Source of the DNA: Candidatus Terrybacteria bacterium RIFCSPHIGHO2_01_FULL_43_35
GTDB lineage: Bacteria; Patescibacteriota; Minisyncoccia; Terrybacterales; GWB1-40-14
Direction of reading: 5' to 3'
Assembly: GCA_001822815.1 (NCBI GenBank)
Contig: MHSR01000025.1
Coordinates: 1-50,230, forward strand
Length of the DNA: 50,230 bases
Made by a program: the position numbers and the translations under genes. Below the pieces are notes generated by a model. It was not told the origin of the DNA. It saw only the letters and a list, made by a program, of their open reading frames with translations, and did no database searches. Shown here piece after piece: positions 1-9,097 of the stretch; the stretch's first letter is position 1, and every line of letters begins with the position of its first letter.

Positions 1-143
1 TGCTATGAGTAGTTGAGTATTATGTGTCATTACCTCCATGATACGGAGGTGTCAGATATGATCGTATAGCATACCTTTTAACATTGACGCAACAAAGAAT
101 GTATGGTACAGTTTTTTAAAGAATATAGTGAGGTCTTTGAAAA

Positions 144-686
144 ATGCCGCATGTGCTTAAATGGATCATTACTCCATTTGGCTCGCTTAATCAATTTTTG
201 GCTGTGTACTTATTCTTTTTGATCACCCGTTTTGCAGATATGGCAACCACTCAATATTTTTTAAGCAGATATTCGTGGTCCGTTGAGATGGAAACGAACC
301 TTGTGGGGCGCATTTTACTGCAAAATTTTGACTTCACGAGCGTTGTAGCTGGAAACATTATTTTATCCTCTATTCTTTTAATTCTTGTGGCTCAATACCT
401 TTTTTGGGCTTTATATAAGCTATATCCAGCAAGAAAACCAACAGGCTTGTCGTTGCGTGGCGTTTATGCATTAATAGCCGGTTTTTCTGTTCAAGGAACG
501 CTTATTGTGCTGTGGAACATGGAGTTGTTTCCTCACGATATTCAATATTCCATCATGAATGCCTTATCTTGGCCTCATTATAATTGGTTAGGGATTTGGC
601 TGGGAGCAATTTTACAGGTAATACTGTGTGTAGTTGTGATAGTAATCTTGAAATTGCCTGCAAAAAATAATAGTCCCGCCGGATAG
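144..686 (+). CDS. hypothetical multi-pass membrane protein
   Basis: 180 aa ORF with several hydrophobic segments; stop codon lies inside an intrinsic terminator hairpin. Confidence 0.75.
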   Translation: MPHVLKWIITPFGSLNQFLAVYLFFLITRFADMATTQYFLSRYSWSVEMETNLVGRILLQNFDFTSVVAGNIILSSILLILVAQYLFWALYKLYPARKPTGLSLRGVYALIAGFSVQGTLIVLWNMELFPHDIQYSIMNALSWPHYNWLGIWLGAILQVILCVVVIVILKLPAKNNSPAG

Positions 687-700
687 TTCGGCGGTTTTTT
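676..700 (+). terminator. intrinsic terminator
   Basis: CCGCCG-GATAGTT-CGGCGG followed by TTTTTT. Confidence 0.8.
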
Positions 701-740
701 GTTCTTTTATGTAGGCGTAAAAATGTTGTATTATAAGCTT

Positions 741-854
741 ATGGAGCAGTCTAAAATCAAAAAACATTGTTGGATATGTATTTTGGCGCCTTTGGCATTC
801 ATAATTTTCGCCATCAGCGCGGTATTTTTTGTTTTTTGGCGTTCTGGGCATTAA
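741..854 (+). CDS. 37-aa single-pass membrane miniprotein (candidate, not in ORF track)
   Basis: ATG at 741, TAA at 852-854: MEQSKIKKHCWICILAPLAFIIFAISAVFFVFWRSGH; basic N-terminus then hydrophobic helix; ends 9 nt before nth. Confidence 0.45.
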   Translation: MEQSKIKKHCWICILAPLAFIIFAISAVFFVFWRSGH

Positions 855-863
855 AGTTTAAAT

Positions 864-1535
864 ATGCACAAGACATTTTTTGCCGCCAATCCAAAACATA
901 AAGAAGTATTGGTCATACTGAAGAAAACATATCCCGAGGCTACAATAGCTTTAAAGTACGGCAATAATATCCAACTCTTGGTGGCGGTTATTCTATCTGC
1001 CCAATGTACGGACAAGAAGGTTAATGAGGTTACGGGAGATTTATTTAAAAAATATAAAACCGCGAAAGATTTTACGAATGCCAATATCAAAACTTTTGAG
1101 CAGGAAATAAGATCAACCGGTTTTTATCATAATAAAGCCCGCAATATTATTGCCGCCTGCAAAATAATTGAAAAGAGTTTTAACGGAGAGGTTCCCAAAA
1201 CCATGGAAGAAATACTAACTTTGCCTGGGGTAGCGCGCAAAACCGCTAATGTTGTTCTCGGCAATGCGTATGGAGTAGTAGGGGGCATTGCGGTAGATAC
1301 GCATGTTAAACGTCTATCTCAACGTTTAGGATTCTCACAATATGACAATCCGATAAAAATAGAAAAGGACTTAACGGAACTTTTCCCGAAGAAATATTGG
1401 TTTGGCTTAACTTATATCCTAATTGAACACGGTCGAGCCATTTGCAAGGCGCCAACACCACTATGCGAAAAGTGTCCTGTGGCAAAATTATGTCCGACAG
1501 GAATTAAACGCCAGGGTTTAAATGTAAAATTATGA
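864..1535 (+). CDS. nth: endonuclease III
   Basis: HhH region LPGVARKTANVVLGNAYG, VDTHVKRLSQRLG, C-terminal FeS pattern C-x6-C-x2-C-x5-C. Confidence 0.95.
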   Translation: MHKTFFAANPKHKEVLVILKKTYPEATIALKYGNNIQLLVAVILSAQCTDKKVNEVTGDLFKKYKTAKDFTNANIKTFEQEIRSTGFYHNKARNIIAACKIIEKSFNGEVPKTMEEILTLPGVARKTANVVLGNAYGVVGGIAVDTHVKRLSQRLGFSQYDNPIKIEKDLTELFPKKYWFGLTYILIEHGRAICKAPTPLCEKCPVAKLCPTGIKRQGLNVKL

Positions 1536-2167
1536 TTGAAAATATTAAATGGTTTAAACAATCTGGTTTTCTGTTTGATGGCACAAGTAATGTTTATATA
1601 GACCCCTGGGATATACCAGCCGGATATCCTAAAGCAGATATTATTTTGATAACTCATGCGCACGCAGATCATTTTGATATATCTACGATACGAAACCTTG
1701 CGCATAAAGATACGCAAATTGTTGCGCCGCACGATGTATCTATAGAGCTTAAAATGGAAGGATGTAACGTCATAAAAGTTGGCCCAGAAGAAACCCAAAA
1801 TATCCTTGGTATAAATATAGAAGTCTTTCCGGCATATAACTTAAATAAATCCTATCATCCGCGTAATAATAACTGGGTCGGATATATCATAGACATAAAT
1901 GGAAAACGTTATTATCATGCCGGCGATACCGATCATATTCCCGAAATGTCTAACATCAAATGTGATGTAGCGTTATTGCCGATAGGCGGAACATACACCA
2001 TGGATGTAAAGGAAGCCGTTGAGGCGGCTTCTGTCATTAACCCTAAACTGGCCGTGCCAATGCATTATGGGTTTGTGGTGGGCAAAAAAGAGGATGGAGA
2101 TATGTTTAAGCAAAAATCTACCGTTCCGGTTGAATTAATGTTGCCGATAGTGTCGTTTGAAAGGTAA
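1532..2167 (+). CDS. metallo-beta-lactamase fold hydrolase (UPF0173-like)
   Basis: THAHADHFD motif, YYHAGDTD, VPMHYG. Confidence 0.88.
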   Translation: MIENIKWFKQSGFLFDGTSNVYIDPWDIPAGYPKADIILITHAHADHFDISTIRNLAHKDTQIVAPHDVSIELKMEGCNVIKVGPEETQNILGINIEVFPAYNLNKSYHPRNNNWVGYIIDINGKRYYHAGDTDHIPEMSNIKCDVALLPIGGTYTMDVKEAVEAASVINPKLAVPMHYGFVVGKKEDGDMFKQKSTVPVELMLPIVSFER

Positions 2168-2311
2168 TGTAGGAGGATCTTGACTGTTCGGGGGGCGGTA
2201 GAATAATAAAGATAGCGCAAAATGTAAAGCTAAAGGCGTAAAACATAAAGCATAGAGCGGGAGGCGTAAAATAATATTTTGCACCTTTCACTTTAAGCTT
2301 TACACTTTTAT

Positions 2312-2752
2312 ATGCTAAATCCAGAACAAGGCGGCCCATCGCCTGAAGAGATGGGATTAGATAAGTGGGGAGCTCCTCTAAAACCAGAAAGAAAGCTACA
2401 AGTTGACAAGGAACATCTAACAGAAATATTACATAGAGGCTCTTACAAAGGTGGTAGGGGGACTTCACATTTTTATCAAAACGAAAATGGTCAGAAAGCC
2501 AGGTTGGCGAGAAGCGAACTAAGAGCTGCGGAAAAGTTGGTGGTGCCAGAAGGAAGAACAGCTGAACAGCACGAACAAACCTTAGTTAAAGACTTTAAAG
2601 AACGAATAAAGAATTCAACATCCTTAGACGAATTGTTGCAGACAATAGAAAGTGTGTTACCCGAACTAAAACATCTAGTAGATAATTCTCAGTATAAAGT
2701 CTTGAAGGAGGGCGTGGAAAGGGAAGATGATGCCAAAAAGTATACAGGATAA
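2312..2752 (+). CDS. hypothetical protein
   Basis: 146 aa ORF, charged, followed by a clear terminator. Confidence 0.6.
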   Translation: MLNPEQGGPSPEEMGLDKWGAPLKPERKLQVDKEHLTEILHRGSYKGGRGTSHFYQNENGQKARLARSELRAAEKLVVPEGRTAEQHEQTLVKDFKERIKNSTSLDELLQTIESVLPELKHLVDNSQYKVLKEGVEREDDAKKYTG

Positions 2753-2762
2753 ATAGAAAAAA

Positions 2763-2787
2763 TGCCCAGTACAACTGGGCATTTTTA
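2763..2787 (+). terminator. intrinsic terminator (potentially bidirectional)
   Basis: TGCCCAGT-ACA-ACTGGGCA followed by TTTTTATTA. Confidence 0.9.
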
Positions 2788-2885
2788 TTAAGATCGTGAT
2801 GTGCGGAACATCATTAAATAGTTTGACGTATATAAATATTTGCGTATTATGAGCGTTGTACGATCTTTAAAAAAGGAGATGCGAA

Positions 2886-3080
2886 TTGCGCGGACAAGAT
2901 AATATCGAGGCGCGCCGCGAACGGATTTATTATGCCGCTCTTGCCCGCGCCGCTCGGCGAGACCGGGCCGTTGCCGCGGCACAAGTAACGGCAATCGGGG
3001 TTGAATCCTACGCACGTTTGGTATGGCTGGCCGAGGAAGCTATGACCTTTGTGCTGCGGATGGCGCGTGGAGAGATATGA
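2886..3080 (+). CDS. small Ala/Arg-rich hypothetical protein, TTG start
   Basis: AAAGGAG-like SD a few nt upstream of TTG at 2886; 64 aa; terminator follows. Confidence 0.5.
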   Translation: MRGQDNIEARRERIYYAALARAARRDRAVAAAQVTAIGVESYARLVWLAEEAMTFVLRMARGEI

Positions 3081-3126
3081 ATTTCGTCTGTGCTAGCATC
3101 AACACGACCGTATTATAAGCGAAAAA

Positions 3127-3158
3127 ACAGCCGCAAAACGACTGTTTTTATTTTAAGC
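3127..3158 (+). terminator. intrinsic terminator
   Basis: ACAG-C-CG-CAAAA-CG-A-CTGT followed by TTTTATTTT. Confidence 0.65.
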
Positions 3159-3180
3159 AACGTTAATGATTTAAACCGAT

Positions 3181-4131
3181 TCAAGAGCGGAGTTCTTGTT
3201 TTATTAAATTGCGGTGACCGTTTAGAAAACTTTTTCCGTCCATTGGTTCGCCGCCTTCTTTTTGGACTTTTTCAATCATTAGGGCGTTTTTACCGCATGC
3301 TACGGCCATTTCACCTGTGTCAGTCAAAAAAACAGTTCCGCTTTCGTATCTTCCATCTTCTATATTCAAAATTCTAACTTCTAATAACTTTAATCTTTTA
3401 CCGTCAGGCAAGAAAGTAAAGGCTCCCGGCCAAGGGTAATAGGCACGTGCTGTTCTATCAATTTCGTCGGCGGATTTTGACCAGTCTATTTTACCATCAT
3501 CTCGGGATATTATTTTTGTAAATGTGGCTAAAGAATGATCTTGCTCTTGCGGTTTTATCCTACCCTCCAGCCATTTGGGCAGAGTTTTAATCAATAATTC
3601 GGCCCCTAAAGAAGCACATCTCTGCGTTAATGAAATATAGGTATCTTTATCATCCACATAGGTTTTTTCTTGTATGATTATCGGTCCATGATCCATTTTT
3701 TCATCGGTAAGCATTAAAGTTACACTGGTTTCTTTTTCGCCGCTCAAGATTACGTTTTGAATAGGGGATGGGCCTCGCCATTTTGGGAGCAATGAGGGAT
3801 GAACATTTATGGAGCCGAACTTAGGTATGTCCAAAATCATCCCTGGTATTATTTTGCCAAAAGCCGCAATAATGATTAAATCTGGATGCAAAGAAACAAT
3901 TTCGTTTAAAAAACCCGGATCTTTTAAATCCGTAGGTTGAATAACTTTAATACCCGCGTCTTGACTCCACAGTTTTATTATTGGACTTTTGAGTTGCTTG
4001 CTTCTCCCAGCAGGTTTATCTATAGATGTAACCACTGCGACTATCTCGTATGAAGCGCAACGCAGTTCATCAAGAATTGGAATACCAAATTCGGAAGAAC
4101 CAAAAAAAATAAGTTTAATTGGCTTACTCAT
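3181..4131 (-). CDS. fmt: methionyl-tRNA formyltransferase
   Basis: MSKPIKLIFFGSSEFGIPIL, INVHPSLLPKWRGPSPIQ, MDHGPII; start trimmed from the longer ORF at 4182. Confidence 0.95.
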   Translation of the reverse strand: MSKPIKLIFFGSSEFGIPILDELRCASYEIVAVVTSIDKPAGRSKQLKSPIIKLWSQDAGIKVIQPTDLKDPGFLNEIVSLHPDLIIIAAFGKIIPGMILDIPKFGSINVHPSLLPKWRGPSPIQNVILSGEKETSVTLMLTDEKMDHGPIIIQEKTYVDDKDTYISLTQRCASLGAELLIKTLPKWLEGRIKPQEQDHSLATFTKIISRDDGKIDWSKSADEIDRTARAYYPWPGAFTFLPDGKRLKLLEVRILNIEDGRYESGTVFLTDTGEMAVACGKNALMIEKVQKEGGEPMDGKSFLNGHRNLIKQELRS

Positions 4132-4633
4132 CGTTTTCTTCTTTAATGTATACGTGCAAACTGTCCGGATCTGCCCGATCAATGAAAAGCTTTCCTTCTA
4201 AATGATCAGTTTCATGCTGTAAAACTCTAGCTAAAAGACCCTTACCGCTTAAGCGGAACTTCTTATTGTTTAGATCATAGGCTTCTACGGTCACCGCTAG
4301 AGCTCGTTTTACTGTTCCAAAGATGCCTCTTACCGAAAGACAACCCTCTTCTCCAACAACTCTTTTGAACGATTTCTTTATTAGTTTGGGGTTTATAAAT
4401 ATATCGGAAGGTAAGTCAATATCCAAAAAGGATTGCTTATCAACAAGAAAAATCCTTTTAGATTCTCCTACTTGAGACGCGGCTATGCCTATACCGTTTA
4501 AAACCTTCATGGTTTGACGCATATCCGTACAAAGATTTTTTAAATGTAAAAAAGAACCGTTTTCTGGCTTAACTGGCTCTGCCGTCTCTCTTAAGATAGG
4601 ATTTGGTTCTTGCAGCGTTTTAAGTATGGACAT
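4124..4633 (-). CDS. def: peptide deformylase
   Basis: GIGIAASQVG, EGCLSVRG, HETDHLEG motifs; start probably MSILKTLQ. Confidence 0.95.
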   Translation of the reverse strand: MSILKTLQEPNPILRETAEPVKPENGSFLHLKNLCTDMRQTMKVLNGIGIAASQVGESKRIFLVDKQSFLDIDLPSDIFINPKLIKKSFKRVVGEEGCLSVRGIFGTVKRALAVTVEAYDLNNKKFRLSGKGLLARVLQHETDHLEGKLFIDRADPDSLHVYIKEENDE

Positions 4634-4782
4634 AAATATTAAATCCAAATATCAGGGTTCAAATGTCAAATCATAGATTCGATTTCGCTCACCATGACCC
4701 TGAGAAGAGCCGAACGGGTCAAATCTGAATGCTTAAACGTTAAAAGGTGTTTGTAATTTGGATTTTGGAATTTGAGCTTTAT

Positions 4783-6669
4783 TTATAATATGCTTTCTGG
4801 GTTGACGTCAATATCTAGATTAGCCGGGATTAATTTAGCTAGCCGTTCTTGTAGGGCGGTATTTAAATAATCTTTTGGACCAATAGACTCCTTTAGCAAT
4901 ATATGCCAGCGATAGCGGCCGCGCATTTTATGTATAAAAGCAGGATAGGGTCCGGATATTTCAATCTTCGGTTTTTGCTCTCGTTGCATGGCCCTTATAT
5001 CTTTAAGCAGTATTGCAAGTGCGTGTCGGCCCCTTTCTTCTTTAGTATTTTCAGCTGTGATTTTAATAAGTTTAGTGAAAGGAGGCCAATCAAGTTCTTT
5101 ACGTAATTTCAGTTCATTTTTAATAAAACCTCTCAAGTCGTCGGCGGCTATATATCCAAGAACATCTTGATTGGCTTTATATGTGTTTATAAAGATGCGG
5201 CCGTGTTTTTTAAGAAAAGTCTTTAATTTTTGTATCATATCAAATAACCATTCTTCTGCTTGAAAATTGGGTATGGTCAAAAATTGATCGATATTGGGTA
5301 GACCGATGAAATCAAGAGGCTTCAAGTATTCTTCTATGATTACCTTCGTGGTTATAAGTATTGCGCCAGACGAATCATTAAATTCAGAAACTATCTTTCG
5401 ACGCTTACTCTCGTTTGCGCTTGTTGCATCTACGGTAAATATTTTTGCAGAATTGAACAGTTTTTCAAGACATGAGGCAATCTGATTTGTTGTCAAGCCG
5501 ATGGTTTTGAATTGCCATCCTTCACAATTTGCGCAGGTTTTTGGCGCCGAAATCATTTTGCCGCAATAACGACATATTAATTTCTTTTCGTCGCTAACCG
5601 ATGAAGGTAAGTTTTTATTGCTTTTTGATGTAATTGAATGCAGGGATAAGGGAGAACTGCAAGACGGACATTTTATTATCTCTTTACATTCTTTGCATAT
5701 TAAGCCTCCGGCATCACCTTTTCTTGCCGATACTATTAAGGCACGCCCGCCATTTTTAATAATTTCATCTAAACCGTTCAAGAAACTACGCGAGAATGGA
5801 TATTTCTCAAAACGGATATTATTGGCGCGTAAATTATCTATAACAATTACTTTTTTATCAAACGCCGTATTTATATTTAAAGACTCTTTATTTAAAAAAT
5901 AAGTGCTTTTTGCCGAAGGCATTTGGCCGCCAAACATTATTGTGCAGCTAGCGAGCCTAGCCAACATTTCTGCAGCTTCTCTCGCATCATATTTTGGATG
6001 TTGTAGGGCTTGCTTATGAAAAGGACTATTCTCATCCTCAACAATAATAAGCCCAAGATTGTTTGTTGGCGCGAACAATATTTTTCTTGTTCCCACCAAG
6101 ATTCGATTTACTCCATATTTTCTGATAAGAAAAGCGAATTTTTCTTCAATCCCACTCACTTGTTTTATGGTCGGAACCATCAGAATAATATTTTTGCCTT
6201 GCTTAATTGTTTTATTTATATACTTACTGTATTCTTTAAATCTTTTTGAACCGAAGGTATACTTTTTGGAAAATCCTTCCGCGCTTGAAGTATCGGCTGT
6301 GATAATTTGCCCTTTTTTTATATCGGAAAGGGCATTTTTAAACATGAAACCCAATGGCGTGATATAATATCGAGATACCCATTCAACTAATTTTAATGTG
6401 TTTGAATTTATGACAGGTTCTATAGAAACTATAAAGTTGATGGATTTTAAGGAAGGTACATGCCTGGGTATTATATGATCCTTATTTTTAAGAACAATTC
6501 CTGAGAATGCACGTCTTCCCAGAGGAACATTGACTAAGGAGCCTTCTTGTAGATCCATATCCGATTCATAGCTGAAAATAGATGAGTGCGGACGAGGAAT
6601 ATAAGTCAGCGGCGCAACGTTGATAATATATTTATTCATACCCGGTAGAATTATCTCGACTTTTAACAA
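4783..6669 (-). CDS. priA: PriA-like primosomal protein N' with degenerate helicase motifs
   Basis: N-terminal 3'BD-like (GSLVNVPLGRRAFSGIV), Cys pairs CKEC/CPSC/CRYC/CANC, C-terminal ISGPYPAFIHKMRGRYRWHILLK and DVNPESIL; Walker A/B not conserved. Confidence 0.85.
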   Translation of the reverse strand: MLKVEIILPGMNKYIINVAPLTYIPRPHSSIFSYESDMDLQEGSLVNVPLGRRAFSGIVLKNKDHIIPRHVPSLKSINFIVSIEPVINSNTLKLVEWVSRYYITPLGFMFKNALSDIKKGQIITADTSSAEGFSKKYTFGSKRFKEYSKYINKTIKQGKNIILMVPTIKQVSGIEEKFAFLIRKYGVNRILVGTRKILFAPTNNLGLIIVEDENSPFHKQALQHPKYDAREAAEMLARLASCTIMFGGQMPSAKSTYFLNKESLNINTAFDKKVIVIDNLRANNIRFEKYPFSRSFLNGLDEIIKNGGRALIVSARKGDAGGLICKECKEIIKCPSCSSPLSLHSITSKSNKNLPSSVSDEKKLICRYCGKMISAPKTCANCEGWQFKTIGLTTNQIASCLEKLFNSAKIFTVDATSANESKRRKIVSEFNDSSGAILITTKVIIEEYLKPLDFIGLPNIDQFLTIPNFQAEEWLFDMIQKLKTFLKKHGRIFINTYKANQDVLGYIAADDLRGFIKNELKLRKELDWPPFTKLIKITAENTKEERGRHALAILLKDIRAMQREQKPKIEISGPYPAFIHKMRGRYRWHILLKESIGPKDYLNTALQERLAKLIPANLDIDVNPESIL

Positions 6670-6741
6670 CCAAGTGCTAAAAGGGCGGAGTGAATTAAAA
6701 AGTTAATTGTTTACTTTTGATATATTTTCCCGGCCTTACTT

Positions 6742-6767
6742 GTTCTTTTTGCTAGAGCAAAAAGAAC
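6742..6767. repeat. perfect inverted repeat in divergent intergenic region
   Basis: GTTCTTTTTGC-TAGA-GCAAAAAGAAC, 11-bp arms. Confidence 0.85.
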
Positions 6768-6815
6768 TGTCGATATATCTCTACTGGGCATAATAGATGT
6801 ATTATACAGAACTAT

Positions 6816-7604
6816 ATGGATTCAGTATATTCAATAAGAAAAATATCTTTAGCGAATGTCAATATTAGTGTTTTGGATATGAACGAAGCGATTGGTTGGG
6901 CGGGCAGTATTTTAAGTTCTAAAACCAATAAGCCCGCGTTTGTGGTAACGCCAAATCCAGAAATTCTGGTTGAGGCATCGCGAAACAGTTCATTGGTAAA
7001 AGCACTTAATGAAGCCGACATGTCTTTTGCCGACGGAACGGGGTTAATTTTAGCAGCCAAGCTTAAGGGATATAAAATACATAAAATTACTGGCATAGAT
7101 TTTGTTGAAGATCTTATTAGACACCATAAAACAAGCTCGTTAAAAATATTTATAATTGGCGGGTTTGATGATACTGCCAAAAACGCGGCCGTGTTTTTAA
7201 AGAAATGCTTTCCGCGGCATGATTTCCAGGTAGCTTCTTTCGCGCCATTCATAAACCAAGATGGTACGTTCAGTCGCGATTATGAACAAAAGAAAACGCT
7301 TAATGAGATAGTGCATTCCTTTGCGGATATTCTTATAGTTGGTTTCGGCGCCCCAAAACAAGAATTATGGATTTCCAAATACAAAGATAATTTTCCGATG
7401 ATAAAAATTGTTATCGGTATCGGCGGCGCATTGGATATTTGGGCTGGCAACAAAATTCGGGCGCCTAAATTCTTGCGTTTTTTGGGCTTGGAGTGGGCAT
7501 GGCGATTTCTAATAGAACCCAAGCGTGCCAGCCGAATGCTCAACGCCTTATTTGTTTTTCCGCTATTGTTATTAAGGTATGGTCATGAGAAAACTATTAA
7601 ATAA
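6816..7604 (+). CDS. WecG/TagA/CpsF family glycosyltransferase
   Basis: TPNPEILVEASRN, FADGTGLILAAKLKG, VGFGAPKQELWI, RAPKFLRFLGLEWAWRFLIEPKR. Confidence 0.93.
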   Translation: MDSVYSIRKISLANVNISVLDMNEAIGWAGSILSSKTNKPAFVVTPNPEILVEASRNSSLVKALNEADMSFADGTGLILAAKLKGYKIHKITGIDFVEDLIRHHKTSSLKIFIIGGFDDTAKNAAVFLKKCFPRHDFQVASFAPFINQDGTFSRDYEQKKTLNEIVHSFADILIVGFGAPKQELWISKYKDNFPMIKIVIGIGGALDIWAGNKIRAPKFLRFLGLEWAWRFLIEPKRASRMLNALFVFPLLLLRYGHEKTIK

Positions 7605-9021
7605 TGCTTCACGCATACATTTAATCGGCATTAAGGGCGTGGGTATGACTGCGCTTGCCCAGATTTTATCCGGCTACGACAAAAAAATAACCGGATCTGA
7701 CACTGACGAGCGTTTTTTTACGGATAAAGTACTTAAGCATTTGAAAATCAAAGTTTACCGCCATTTTTCAAGAGAAAATATTGGTGATGTTGATGCGGTT
7801 ATTTGTTCCGCAGCCTATATTCTTGAAAAAGAGGGACAAGTTTTCGGTTTTGGTTCTGCGAAAGAAGAAATAGAGAAGGCCAAAGCAATGAATATTCCGA
7901 TTCTGCTTTATTCTGAAGCAGTTGCCGAAATTTTTAATGCTACATACGGTATTGCCGTTGCCGGCTCTCACGGGAAATCAACCACAAGCGCTATGGCGGC
8001 AGTTATGCTTGAAAATGCTGGCCTTGATCCACTCGCCATAGTTGGCACAAAAGTACTCAATTGGGAGGCAAATGCCAGAATCGCGCAAAATAAAAATTTT
8101 AAAAGCCTTTTTGTGTTGGAAGCAGATGAATATAAGGATGCCTTTTTGAGATATGATCCCAAAACCATAATGCTAACTAATATAGACTGGGATCACCCCG
8201 ATTACTTTAAAACGCCCTTGGCGTATAGAAAATCATTCCAAAAGTTTATTGCTAAATTAAGTAAAAAAGATAAATTTATATTTTTTGTCGATGACCCAGA
8301 GATTAAGGTAATTTCTGTCTCATGTCATGCGGGAATGAAAATAGGATACGGATTTTCTCCAGCAAGCCGTCTGCAGATTGTTTCATGGATCAGTCATAAA
8401 AATGGCAGCAGTTTTTGCTTGTATTTTGATGGCAAAAATATCGGCACATTCGATATACGACTCTTTGGACGACATAACGTTCTGAATGCCGCGGCGGTTG
8501 TAAGCTTAGGATTATCTTTAGGTATACCAAAAGATAAAATACGCCGTGGCTTGTATGCTTTTAAAGGAACGACCAGGCGTTTCGAAATATTATCGGCAAG
8601 TAATCCGGTAATTATAGATGATTACGCCCATCACCCTTCTGAAATAAAAGCCACCATTGGGGCAGCCCGAACAGCCTTCCCGGATAGAAGAATAGTAGTA
8701 TTATTCCAACCGCATACTTTTTCCAGAACCAAGGCGTTGTTTAAAGATTTTGTAGCAGCGTTAAAATTAGCTGATTTGCCATTAATACTGAGAACCTATG
8801 CTTCGGCTAGAGAAAAAGAATCGAGCGGAGGCATAACCTCAGTTGCCCTTTCCAGAAAATTAAAAACATCGCATTATAATAATATTGGTCAGGCCCAAAA
8901 AAATTTAAAGAAAATTTTACATCCGGATGATATATTGATAACCATGGGGGCGGGTAATGTATGGGAGGTAGGGCAATATCTCGCTAAACAACAACTCCAC
9001 GGCAAACAAGCAAGCGGCTAG
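7585..9021 (+). CDS. murC: UDP-N-acetylmuramate--L-alanine ligase
   Basis: HLIGIKGVGMTALAQIL, AGSHGKSTTSAM, DDYAHHPSEIKATI, FQPHTFSRTKAL; start trimmed to MRKLL. Confidence 0.92.
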   Translation: MRKLLNNASRIHLIGIKGVGMTALAQILSGYDKKITGSDTDERFFTDKVLKHLKIKVYRHFSRENIGDVDAVICSAAYILEKEGQVFGFGSAKEEIEKAKAMNIPILLYSEAVAEIFNATYGIAVAGSHGKSTTSAMAAVMLENAGLDPLAIVGTKVLNWEANARIAQNKNFKSLFVLEADEYKDAFLRYDPKTIMLTNIDWDHPDYFKTPLAYRKSFQKFIAKLSKKDKFIFFVDDPEIKVISVSCHAGMKIGYGFSPASRLQIVSWISHKNGSSFCLYFDGKNIGTFDIRLFGRHNVLNAAAVVSLGLSLGIPKDKIRRGLYAFKGTTRRFEILSASNPVIIDDYAHHPSEIKATIGAARTAFPDRRIVVLFQPHTFSRTKALFKDFVAALKLADLPLILRTYASAREKESSGGITSVALSRKLKTSHYNNIGQAQKNLKKILHPDDILITMGAGNVWEVGQYLAKQQLHGKQASG

Positions 9022-9097
9022 ATCGTAAGACTTATCTCTGATGAATGGATGAAATTAAAGACTACCCAAATAAGCTAATTTTTGATAAAATTTAGAT

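Noticed and set aside
1412-1798. 128-aa minus ORF overlapping nth and the MBL hydrolase
   Set aside because: Antisense to two well-supported genes; no family signal.
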